From: Larix kaempferi | Lineage: Eukaryota; Streptophyta; Pinopsida; Pinales; Pinaceae | DNA: 64,000 bases | Direction: 5' to 3' | Assembly (NCBI GenBank): GCA_027924585.1 | Contig: BSBM01000424.1 | Span: forward strand, 124,001-188,000 | Shown here: piece by piece, positions 10,531 to 20,904 of the stretch | How positions within the stretch are numbered: the stretch's first letter is position 1 | How the letters are laid out: each line of letters begins with the position of its first letter | Translations under genes and position numbers: made by a program | The notes under the pieces: model-generated | What the model saw: only the letters and a program-made list of their open reading frames with translations | What the model was told of the DNA's origin: nothing | Databases searched by the model: none

Positions 10531-11870
10531 AATATGACTGGAAAGTTGTGATGGATGCCAAATGTATTTTATGCATCTTTTTGCTGAGTGCATCAACCAC
10601 TTTATTTTCTTTTCCCTTTATGTGTTTGATCTCAAAATCAAACTCACATAAAAATTCCAGCCATCTAGCTTTCCTTGCATTTAATGTTGGCTGCTCAAAT
10701 AAATATTTCCAACCACAATGGTTTGTTCTCAATTCAAATTTTCTACCCATTAGATAATGTCTCCACATTTTGTAAAGCATGCACTATGGCTGCAAGTTTC
10801 AAATCATGTTTGGCATAATTATTTTCATGCTCCTTCAATTTTCTAGACTCATAACACACCACATGATTTTCTTGCATAAGAACTCCTCCAAGTCCTTGTT
10901 TACATGCATATGTACACACCACAAATTCTTTTTCTGGGTCTACAATTTTAAGAATTGGAGCACTTGTGAGAAGCTTCTTCAATAGATGGAAGCTTTCTTC
11001 ACATTTCTGGGTCCATTCAAATTTTGTTCCCCTCTTTTGCAAAGAAGTGATTGGGTGTGCAACCTTAGAGAACCCTTCAATGAACCTCATATAGTAACCA
11101 GAAAGACCCATAAAAGCTATCACATCTGTCACATTCTTTGGAGTTGGCCAATTCATAATAGCTTCAATATTTTATGCTCCCTTAACAATTGCAAAGCCTT
11201 TCTCAAATGTTCTTCATGCTCCTCTTCATTCTTAGAGTAAATAAGCATGTCATCTAGAAAAAAAAGAACAAACTTGTCCATAGATTAGTGGAAAATGCTA
11301 TTTATGAGACACATGAAGTTAGATGGTGCATTAATGAGACCAAATGGAACCACTACAAATTCATAGTGTCCACACCTTGTTCTAAAGGTTGTCTTGTGAA
11401 TATCTTCTTCTGTGATCCTTACTTGATAGTAACCGGACCTCAAGTCTATTTTTGAAAATACTTTCCCCACTCTCATTTGATAAAAAAAAATCAATTTGAG
11501 GCAATGGGTACACCTTATTCATATGCATGTAATCAATACATAGCCTAAGTGTACCATCTTTCTTCTTTACAAATAGTACTAGTGCTCCCCATAGAGACAC
11601 ACTTGGTCTTATGTATTTATTTTCCAATAATTCTTGCAATTGCATTTTCAATTCTAATAATTTTGGTGTGATCATTCTGTAAGGTGTCCTAGACATTGGT
11701 GCAGCTCCTGGCACAAGATCAATTGTGAAATCAATGTCCCTCTTGGGAGGTAGTCCTGGCACTTCTTCGGAAAACACATCCTTGAATTCTTCTAGCACAT
11801 GATAGTCCTCTAATTTTGGAATTTGATTTTCTGATTTATTCAATTTATAGGCTGTATACAATTGACAACA
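10531..11870 (-). pseudogene. Element A reverse transcriptase and RNase H
   Basis: Polymerase core of the gypsy element, which copies its RNA into DNA and removes the RNA. From 11861: [20 protein letters not shown], then [37 protein letters not shown] and [12 protein letters not shown]. The catalytic box reads FLDDMLIYS near 11250. From 11156: the connection [17 protein letters not shown], then RNase H with DACK changed to YACK, ESRKLKEHENNYAKHDLKLAA and the tail [14 protein letters not shown]. Frame breaks occur near 11490, 11290 and 10760. The change at the first RNase H aspartate and the breaks show it is dead. The SINE follows directly. Confidence 0.85.
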
Positions 11871-11879
11871 TTCCCTACA

Positions 11880-12374
11880 AAACTTCTTCAGCTACATGGA
11901 TGAAATATTCTTAACTGGAATTTTCTTTGGAATTCCTTTCACAACCCTTGGATTTCCCTCATCATCAATGCACTCAAAAATCTTGTTGTCGCAGTCTAGT
12001 TTAACTCTGCGTGCTTCCCACTAGTCCATTCCAATGAGAATGTCATATGAACCAAGTGGTAAAATGTTTAGATTTTCACAAGTGGACCATCCACCCATTT
12101 CTAAAGGACATTTCTCCACCATTTCACTAACTTTTCTCTTGGTTCCTGTGGCTAGTTGAACCAACCATGACTTACTATGCTTGGTTTTCTAAAAAGCACA
12201 AATCTCAACAATTTTAGGACTGATATAATTGTGAGTAGATCCAGGGTCAATCAAAATATAAATATTTTGCTTAGCAATCTTACCTTCAACCTCAAACACA
12301 GCTGATTGATGATCTGCTTGGTGGTCCTCTAGTGCAGCATAAATCCTAGGGACAGTCCTTGCCACTTGACCCAC
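11880..12374 (-). pseudogene. Element A protease region
   Basis: Retroviral-type aspartic protease, which would cut the polyprotein. An open frame at 12374-12189 reads NIYILIDPGSTHNYISPKI. The active-site triplet is D-P-G instead of the usual D-S-G or D-T-G, so even this frame would be inactive. The next conserved part (NILPLGSYDILIGMD) lies near 12070-12030 in the same family order as in Q. It is bounded by gag upstream and RT downstream. Confidence 0.75.
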
Positions 12375-12389
12375 AGTTTCAACTTTTGA

Positions 12390-13622
12390 ATGTTGTGAAC
12401 TTTCTTTGCATTCCCACTTCGATGTGGAAAATTTCTAAGCAAATGGTCCTCTCCACATCCCCAACATTGAAGTGGTTCTCTTGGCTTGTCTGCCATCATC
12501 ATAGTTGGCTTTGTCACAACTTATGGTGGCTTCCTTGGATGATTTATGAAATGAGGAGGCTTGAACCCTTTCTTCCTTTGATTAGACTTCTCATTCTTCT
12601 TGTCCGTCCATGCCTTATGAAAATCCGGCTTGCTTTTGGATTGATCATAACAATACTTAGCCTTTCTTATGGTATCCTCTAGAGTTTGAGGCTCATCAAA
12701 CTCTATTCTATCTTTGTAGGATTGAGTAATCCCACTTAGAAAATGCTGAATTTTGACTTTATCATCCCTAATATACTTGACATATCTCAGCAGCTCCAAG
12801 AATTTATTTTCATATTCTTCCATAGTGATTTGTCCCAACTTCAACTCATGGAATTCTTTAATTTTTCCATCATAGTACCTATCAGAGAGGTACTTTTGCT
12901 TGAAGTATTTCTTGAATTACTTCCACACTATCTTCCTTTCATTGATATTCTTTAGTTGCCTATGGTGATCCCACCATATAGATGCTCTCCCATTCAGATT
13001 GAAGATAGCCACTCTTGCATTAATATTTTTAGAGTAGTATTGGAGTTGGAAATACCTTCTCATCCCAAGAAGCCAACCCTCAACTTCTTGACTAGATATT
13101 ATCTCACCATCAAATGTAGGAGGTTTGGCCTTCCTAAATTCTTAATGTGAGTTGTTCTTTGAATACCTCTTCCTCTTCTTCCTAGGATATGAAGAGCTTG
13201 ATCCTTTAGTGGAATCCTTAGAGTTAGATGACTCACTAGAATATATCTCTGGAGTATATGTCCTATCTCTAGAAATCCTTCTTGATCTATGGGACCTCTT
13301 GTGAGAATGCCTCCTTGGGATATTCCCACGTTTTTCTTGAATTTTCTGAGTGATGTCTAGAGTTAATCTTTCTCTGAATTTCTATCAGACTTTGGATCAT
13401 AGCTGCATTCAATTGATTCTGGTCTTCTTGAGCTCTAAGTAGCCTTTCATTGTCTTCTCTATAACTTTGTAGCTCCACCCTTAGGATCCTCATGGTTTCT
13501 ACAATGTCTGGGGGAGTCACTTGGTTTCTCCTACCATTGGATTCTGGATATTCATTCCCAATTGGTATATTCTCTCCCATTGCATCTGCCTCAACTTCGT
13601 AAGGATCTTGTGCATCATCCAT
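12390..13622 (-). pseudogene. gag: Element A gag with CCHC zinc knuckle
   Basis: Structural protein that packages the element RNA. ATG at 13622 starts MDDAQDPYEVEADAMGEN and matches Q's gag start. An amino-terminal coiled-coil-like stretch (VETMRILRVELQSYREDNER) is followed after frameshifts near 13300 and 13100 by the capsid core (MEEYENKFLELLRYVKYIRD, 12844-12521). The zinc knuckle at about 12485-12440 reads CWGCGEDHLLRNFP; the last cysteine is phenylalanine. Compared with Q it is less damaged. The start is supported by the parallel ATG in Q. Confidence 0.8.
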
Positions 13623-15991
13623 ATTGATGATCTTATTGGCCCAACCAAGATCAAAGGTTTCTCAACTGCACTATAGTCATTGCCGACCCTTTAACAATCA
13701 CTGATATGGTTCTAAATCTGCAAAAGTGTTGATATAAACACATTTATTATATTTATTACAAAATAAAATTCAATTTTCATGTATTCTAGAAAATATCCAT
13801 ATTGACAGTTTTTGTCAATTATGGTTATAGTCACTTTTATGATCAAATTATAAAAGAATATGAGTCACCAATTCATAATTTAACTCTGTAAAGTTGTCCC
13901 CCTCTGGATAATATTTCCAACGACTATAAATATGCTCAATTTTGAATTATGAGCACAAAGTTACAGTCCTTGAAAATTGTCAATTTGGACCAAATTCTAA
14001 ACTTTTCTTGTTGGTGCTTTTAACCTGAAAGGCCAAGTTCATACACCTACAGAAGACAATATATAGATTTATCTTATAATTTTATACTTATTAATAATCG
14101 TATTAATAAAATCTTTTGACTAATAAGTATTTAAAGGGTTATAATTATTAGCATTGTTCATTAACATGAATTATAACGTACTAATCATTATTAGTAGTTC
14201 ATTAGTATTTGTAATGTTCATTCTTATTAGTCCCTGTCGAGCTAGCAGGAACTATATAATTCGGTTCCACCGAAAATATATTAGTTTGCACGGTTTCCTA
14301 TACCTTTTAACCTAAGTTTTTTGAGTTCATTTCTGTTCTATCCAATTAGCTCTTTGAGAGCCTTATTTGGCCTCAACTTGAGGCACAATAAGGTTTCTCT
14401 CTACCCTAGGCTGCACTTCTTAGGCTGCACTTCTTATTGTTCGATTTACATTTTAGTCCTCCCTCGTCTAACATCTCGACAACCCACAGATACTCGCCTG
14501 ACAATTGCTGACAGTTCCTGCAGTCGATGATCGTTGCATTCTAGGACGCTGCAGTCATGGTTGTTGTAGTGGCAATCTGCATGCAACAACTGGGCCACCT
14601 CTAAGTACACTTGCTTGAAGGCCATGGCACTCTGCATGAAGACTACACGATGGTTCCTCCATGACGAGCATAGTAAAACCCAAGCTTCTGCATAGCCCCG
14701 GTCATTTTGAGCTTTGCAACTCCCACATGAATTACCATGAACGCAAACTTGCAGAAAAACCAGTAGTTCCAACATCACCAGCAGCAGTCGGGCATGGGCA
14801 TTCTCATAAGCATAATTCGTGGCAACATTCCAATCAGCATTAGTCGAAATAGGATTCTAAGCATCACTAGTTGAACCGACATTTCCAGTATCAGTTCCAA
14901 TAGATTCCCATCAACAAAATTCCCGAGAGCATTTTCAGAAGCAATAGTCCAAGTGTCACCTGTTGAACCTGCAAAATTACGAGGAGAAAAGGAGCAAGGA
15001 GACGAAAGGCCATAGGTATAACTTTACAAACTAGTTGAGGCCATCAACAGCAACAGCAACACCAACACCGCTCATGCCATGGCAGCTGGGAACTTATCTC
15101 CACCGCTAATTTCCATTCCCTACTGTTCGCAGAGTTACAAAAATGGAAGAACGAACTTGACTTATATAGAAAATCAAAAACCCTGAGTGTGAGGAAATCC
15201 AAAATGAATCGGATTAGTCCGGTGTGGGTAATGATGAAATTTGCGAAATCAATTTCAAAAAAAAGTTGAAAGTAAGTGGAAATTATAGGTAAGGTGATTA
15301 TGATTTTGGGAAGTTGATTGTGATTTTGGCACACATTACATTGACCAAAACATGGATCGTTGTAGCGTTGACACGGTTTTTTTTTTCAAACTTTTTCATG
15401 TCATCGGTTCTATTAAGTCGCTGAGTAGGATTAATAATTCTAGTTAGCATCGAGGTAGACTCTGCTAAAAATAGGTTCAACTGTCAAATACATCCTTGAA
15501 ACCGAAAAACCTTCTATAGGCTGTCAATTTCCAAGCCATGTAAGGCACATTTTGATAATAATGGCGGCATTTAATGGAGACATGAGCATTAATAATGAAC
15601 ACATCAAATGATCATGCTGTGAAGGCAATTAAATATATATGTATATATTGGTATAAAAACATCATAGTTCCCTTGCACACACCCACACCAGTCTTCGTGA
15701 AGCTACATGTGAACGTCAAGGAGGAGATGCCACGTTGATACGGCGTGTGGACAAGGAGTTACCAGTTGAGGGGTTGCGTGGAGCCTCTCTCATCCCACCA
15801 GAATTTGATACGCTTTCTCTCGTTGATTTGTCTTCTCTTGTTGTGGTGAAAGAGCTATTGCACACTTATTATCTTAAATATAAATTACAATAAGATTTTT
15901 CTCAATATTTTCCAATAACACCATCCTCCTGATCATTACACACCTCATAATCTTGAAATTCTTAAATGTAACATGATGGCTTTCCTTCATT
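13623..15991. other. Swollen leader of element A, unassigned part 1
   Basis: 13623-13750 resembles the leader of Q just upstream of gag and is the true 5' leader of A. From about 13750 on the sequence has no counterpart in Q. It is AT-rich to 14320 and more balanced at 14320-15000, with several short overlapping ORFs on both strands but no recognisable domain. A short tandem duplication of TAGGCTGCACTTCT lies at about 14407-14436. An unrecognised insertion boundary must lie near 13750-14050; I could not find a matching duplication. Confidence 0.5.
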
Positions 15992-16006
15992 AATATTCAT
16001 CCCAGG

Positions 16007-16402
16007 GGGGAGGCAGGTGCGGGGATCATTTTTGATCTCGGAGGAAATAAAGTCGCAGAATTCTCTTGGGGACTAGGCATCAAAACAAATAATGAAGCCG
16101 AGTGGTTGGCTATGTATCACTCCCTTGAAATAGCCTCCACTCTCAATATGGGGAAATTACAGGTATATGGAGATTCAAGGCACGTCATTCACGCTATGAG
16201 GAATGGAATCATTTCAAGAGGTTCCAAGAGTCAAAGAATCAGAAGAAGAATCAATTATCTCTCTCTTCCCAACGACATTCAGTACTTCCACGTCCTGAGA
16301 GAGCTCAATCCTTTAGCTGATACCTTGGCAAATAAAGGAGTCTCTTTGAAAAGGGGGCAAATTAAACATAATGATGTAAGTGGATTTCTTTTCATCCCCT
16401 AA
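16007..16402 (+). pseudogene. LINE RNase H domain, carboxyl end of ORF2
   Basis: The frame open from the truncation reads GEAGAGIIFDLGGNKVAEF, then GLGIKTNNEAEWLAMYHSL, VYGDSRHVIHAM and LNPLADTLANKGV. The motifs NNEAE, GDS and LAD-LAN carry three of the four catalytic acids of the plant L1-type RNase H. The first (in the DGA motif) is lost with the truncated 5' end. The frame ends at TAA 16400-16402, overlapping the ATG of the next ORF as TAATG. Confidence 0.8.
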
Positions 16403-17085
16403 TGTTCTTAATGAATGTGGATTCTTCAAATACCCTAAGGTTCCCTATGAAGTGGTATGCTAACCATAATGAAAGTCGGAATGGCCTTATCCATGCAATT
16501 TCGTGGCTGACATGCCACCCTCCATGTGCTCTTCACATGGCTCATTTAGTTCGCATGCATCAACATTTAATGTCTCTTATTAGTCGTGGGTTTTTATTTC
16601 ACACAATGGACCGTTCCCCCAATTCTCCAGTTCTCTTGTCTGCACTCGGGCAACTCTGTATTATCGACCCTGAGCACGATTGTTGGCTGCTTTCAGATGT
16701 TGGTGCGACCTCCCTTTCTCCGTTTTCTTCGTCTGTCTGCACAATGGATGGGGTTAGAGAAGCCATTTCCACACTTAGTTAGCTCATTGCCGAGGTTAAA
16801 ACGTACTTGTGCAAGACTTATTTTGCGGTTTGCACCAGTGTTCGACAGAATGAGGAATTGGCCGTTGAAAACAAATACATTCTCTCTCAGCTCTCTTGCC
16901 AGGACTCCAGAATGGACGATTTGGAGCGAAATCTCACCGAATTAATGGGTAAAGTGGACATTATCAGGGAAGATATTTCTATTTTCACAAGCAAATCGCA
17001 ATACAACCATGTTCAGGATGCCCCAACAGTCAATCAGGAAATGGTGGATGCTGCCTCGGTTCAACAACGGAACTTTGGATAACTT
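16402..17085 (+). pseudogene. Extra LINE ORF downstream of RNase H, coiled-coil protein
   Basis: I do not recognise this protein. ATG at 16402 overlaps the RNase H stop (TAATG). The frame is open to TAG 16780-16782 and then continues in the same frame to 17082, about 226 codons in all with one stop. The first half has Trp, His and Cys (MKWYANHNESRNGLIHAISW). The second half has a heptad-like stretch, QNEELAVENKYILSQLSCQD then MDDLERNLTELMGKVDIIRE, predicted by eye to form a coiled coil. Such a gene after RNase H is not part of the standard plant L1 layout I know. It could also be a transduced host sequence. Confidence 0.5.
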
Positions 17086-17366
17086 CTTTCTTTTCAACAG
17101 GTTCTCTTGAATTACACCTTTTGAATGTATTTTTGCTTGCTACTATGTAATCAGTTTGTAAGGGTTTATCCCAATGCTGTTAAAAGAAGTTACAGGAAGC
17201 ATAGATGCAAAGTTTCCAGAGATATAAACATTCTCAAATTCTGCAATTTTCCTCTCTTAGAAGCAGAATGCTGGTTTCAAATTTTGTAATGAATGGTTGT
17301 GCACAGCCTTTTTATCTATATATATATTTCCCCTGTTTCTATTAAAAAAAAAAATATTCATCCCAG

Positions 17367-18690
17367 ACTGACACTCACCTGCTATCTTTTCCAAGGAATT
17401 ATGATTTACCTTGGATAATAACCCGTTGTTGCGTACTGCGGTAGGTAACAGAAAAGTGTGTCATTCAAAAAAAGGGCTTTAACTGCTATCACCTCCACAG
17501 ACCCAGAACTTCTACGCTCAATTAGCTGTCAGTAAAGCTAAGAAGGGGGATTACAAGCCTACTAGAGAAGGGCTAGGGCATTCAAAATGGCTATTACAAT
17601 AAAATAGTTTGATATTTTACATGTAGCTGAGCTTGAGATCGCTTAAATAACCAACTCTTCAATTCAAATGAAAGAAATACTGATTATTCTTTCAGTCCGT
17701 GGGATGATTCCGAAAGGATTGCATGATTCATCTGCTTTTTCTTCTTCTCTGAGATGAATTTTAGGGATTTCAAACTCTTTTTAATAAAATTTCCTTGTAG
17801 CTCTGGACCCCAACTATCACATATAAATTCGAATACAATAAGGAATAAAACATAATATATGAACATCTGCAGACTTTATTTTCTAATCTGACCTGAAATT
17901 GTTTTATTTTGATATTGGGATGTTCTTTTCAAATGGCCATTTGCCTCTCTTGAAGGCACTAGTGAAAGGTTGGTTATTTGTTTATCTTCGTTACACGTTT
18001 TTCATTAAGTTTTGCTTTAAGTCTCTCTCTGCCCGAGAACCACTTAAGTAAGACGCAAAGGTAAATATTTAAATCTTTATGGATAGCTTGCAATTTTCTG
18101 AGTTCTGGAGTAAGAAGCAAAGTTCAATCTTTTATGGATAGCTTGTAATTTTCTGAGTTTAAGACGTCCCATGAGATCCAAATCCTTCAAATATCTTCCG
18201 GTGCTGACACGTCATGATCATCCTATCTTGGAAAACCGATTCAATTTATTAAATAAATTTATTCATTCGGCTTTACCCCATATTACATAGCATCTTATAA
18301 AAACCCTTGCTACTCGTATGTGCTTTCAAAGCATGAGATATGATGTACCTTGTGTGAGCATACATCTTCTACCTGTGTTTCTTCCCACGACCCATTGATC
18401 ATATTCATGGCCAGTTGTATCTTTTGTTTTAGTGTAGTATCATTTTACCTAATTTAAATGCCAATGCATTAAATGCAAAATCTATAATAATCTTCAAAAT
18501 GAGGCCGCTCTTTTAAGAGATTTTTAATAAGTAATTTTTTATAGTGATTTTTAATAAGTCATTTTTTATTTTTTAACATCTATAATAAAAGGTAAATCTC
18601 AACATTATTTATTTATAAAATATAGTTAAATAAATATAGTCAACACTATTTATTTATAAAATATAGTTGAGAAAAGAAAATCAAAATAAA
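17367..18690. other. Non-coding stretch, nothing recognised
   Basis: AT-rich sequence without a convincing ORF. It continues the unassigned insert in the leader of A after the LINE. Two related segments (near 18075 and 18130) share GGATAGCTTGCAATTTTCTG or a one-base variant, a short local duplication. Confidence 0.5.
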
Positions 18691-18692
18691 AA

Positions 18693-18809
<117 letters not shown>

Positions 18810-20270
18810 AAAAAAGAGAATGTGAAGTTAAAACTTCAAATATTAAACAAAATGTGTAATTTGATATTATGTATCATATAGTTAAATGAGATGATTTTTT
18901 CCCTTTAATTATTTTGATTATAAACCAATTTTTGAGATTCCACCAATCACACAAGTAGTGAGATATAAAAGAGTAAGTTAAATATAAAAAAGTGTCGCTT
19001 TAGATTTATATGTTTACAAATGCTCGGCGATGCAAATTCTGGAAAAGCAAAGGCCAGTAGGCAGCAACATCGAATCAATTGTGTGTGCCTATCTACCTTT
19101 AAAAGTTAGCGCTAACATTGACTACATATTAAGGGAAAATGTATCATTTATATTGTTCAAGTAACAATTACACCTTATCAATACAACCACACGAAAACAA
19201 AGTGATAATGAATAATGTGGCAGGTAGAAGCCCAAGAAATCTGACTGATAGAGATTTAATGATTTAGGTTATCCCCAGCTGAATCACATCATTGAGAGTT
19301 TTGTCCCCATATTTTTATTAATCTCATCAAAGTGGCATGCATGCAAATCATCTAATTTTTCTTTGGCAGCCCGACACTGAGATTATATCTCCTCTGCAAC
19401 GAACTCACAATCCTGACAAATAAAATGGAATTTCTTCATTAATATAACTAGGCCTTTTCAAATTGTTTCTATGTGGATAACCATCATGATTGCCCTTTAA
19501 CTCCACTGTTGGGTAGGTGTGATCCAAAATAATTGTATTCAGTGTTGCTCCAATGCTCCAAACCTTTTCTCATGTTGTCTCCTTTTGCTTTGAAGTTGTT
19601 GAGTGAGATGCTGCTGGTATGGATTCTTTCAATAATCAATAAATTAGTGCATAGAGAATTGCTTATCACTAGGATTCACATATAGACATGTTGCTTTCCT
19701 TAGTGTAGGGAGCATTAGAGGTTATAAGTAAGGGCTTCCTCTTGCACATACTTATCCATATGAGATAGAGAAAATAATAGGTGTATATCTTTGCATGCAG
19801 TCTGGGCATTGCAAGCAGGTCAAAGGGTAACTAGTAATCATTGTAAGCTATAAAGTAACATATGGTATACAATTGATTAGGTTCATATAGTAACACCATA
19901 ACAAGTGGTATCATAGACCTTTAATTATATGTGTTAGTTTATACCAATATTGGATATGATCTTATGATCTTATAGAATTACTTATGTTTACAGATAAATG
20001 GGAATGAATCACCTTATCATATTAGCTATGTTGAAATCACTCATATGAGACGTGTTCAGTGTTTACACTAGCTTTACCATAATGCAAACCATATGAATTA
20101 CACTAATTATGTAAACTAAGGATCATTGGATTCTTTGTATCAATATGAGCTATAAGGTATTGGGAATATAGTTTAGGCAAATAGCTAGAAGTAAGCTGCT
20201 AACTGTTCTCTGTACTAAGCTTTGAGTTATCTCTACATATATCATTGTTAATTACATAATATGCTATGAT

Positions 20271-20776
20271 TGTTGGGTATGTTATATCTCTTCACATGGT
20301 CGCTGCGTGTACAACACGATCCCTACGGCACTAGTGATTCGCCTGCGCCGGGCGCGTCCGGAGGGGGGGGTTTAGAGGGGGGGGTAGCCCGACAGGGCCC
20401 ACCCCCTTCGTTTCGGACCGTTAGGCCCCCGGAGTCCGCGCGGAGCGCAAAATTTTTTGGGTTGCTTTTTGCTTTTTCGCGATTTTCGACCCATTGTACT
20501 CTAATCTAATTCCGGTAAAAGGAATTAGGGTTGTAACCTAATTCGGGTAAACGAATTAGGGTTTTAGATGCTGCAGAATACCATTTATTGTATTGTACAT
20601 GTAAAATAAACATATAATGAAAAAGGAGCTATGCGGCTCTAAGTTTGGCTGGTTTTTTCCCGGTTAAGGGTTTCCAGGTGAAAATCTCTGTGTAATGTGT
20701 GTGTCATTGTGTATTTTCTGTTAATGCTTAAGAATCATATGAGTTTGTACTTCACTGTTAAGGTTTAAAACTTACA
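20271..20776 (+). mobile_element. 5' LTR of element T
   Basis: Begins TGTTGGGTATG and ends AAAACTTACA (TG...CA). It holds two runs of eight G near 20362-20388, a CG-rich block on both sides, and two copies of GAATTAGGGTT around 20521-20560, one within an inverted repeat (AATTAGGGTTGTAACCTAATT in two halves). Otherwise identical to the 3' LTR. Confidence 0.95.
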
Positions 20777-20778
20777 TT

Positions 20779-20790
20779 TGGTATCAGAGC
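20779..20790 (+). other. Primer binding site of element T
   Basis: TGGTATCAGAGC, a perfect 12-base complement to the 3' end of initiator tRNA-Met as used by most plant copia elements, placed two bases after the LTR. Confidence 0.95.
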
Positions 20791-20904
20791 ATTTTTGGGT
20801 TCAGAGGGACGCCTTTGTTTCCAAGGGTTTGGCTCGATATTGGATTTGTGATAAACCTGGTTTCAGTGGGAGCTTTGCAGCGGTGATTTATTTTTCTTTA
20901 AAGA

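Larger units (their letters stand above)
15992..17366 (+). mobile_element. 5'-truncated LINE with target duplication and poly(A)
   Basis: A retroposed copy spans 16006-17354. It is flanked by the 14-base duplication AATATTCATCCCAG (15992-16005 and 17353-17366) and ends in about 11 A. The 5' end is cut inside the RNase H domain, as is usual for incomplete target-primed reverse transcription. The duplication is perfect, so the insertion is fairly recent. It lies in the leader of element A. Confidence 0.88.

Noticed and set aside
14446-14778. - strand ORF of 110 codons with many Cys and His
   Set aside because: Overlaps other ORFs of similar length on the opposite strand, has no recognisable motif, and sits in unassigned insert DNA.
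20270-20509. ORF of 79 codons over T's 5' LTR (and 82 codons over the 3' LTR at 24929), Pro/Gly/Arg-rich
   Set aside because: It arises from the CG-rich LTR block, spans the G-run whose length differs between LTRs, and has no start context or domain. Treated as chance.
20521-20560. Interstitial telomere repeat
   Set aside because: Only two separated TTAGGGTT-like words, not a (TTTAGGG)n array.
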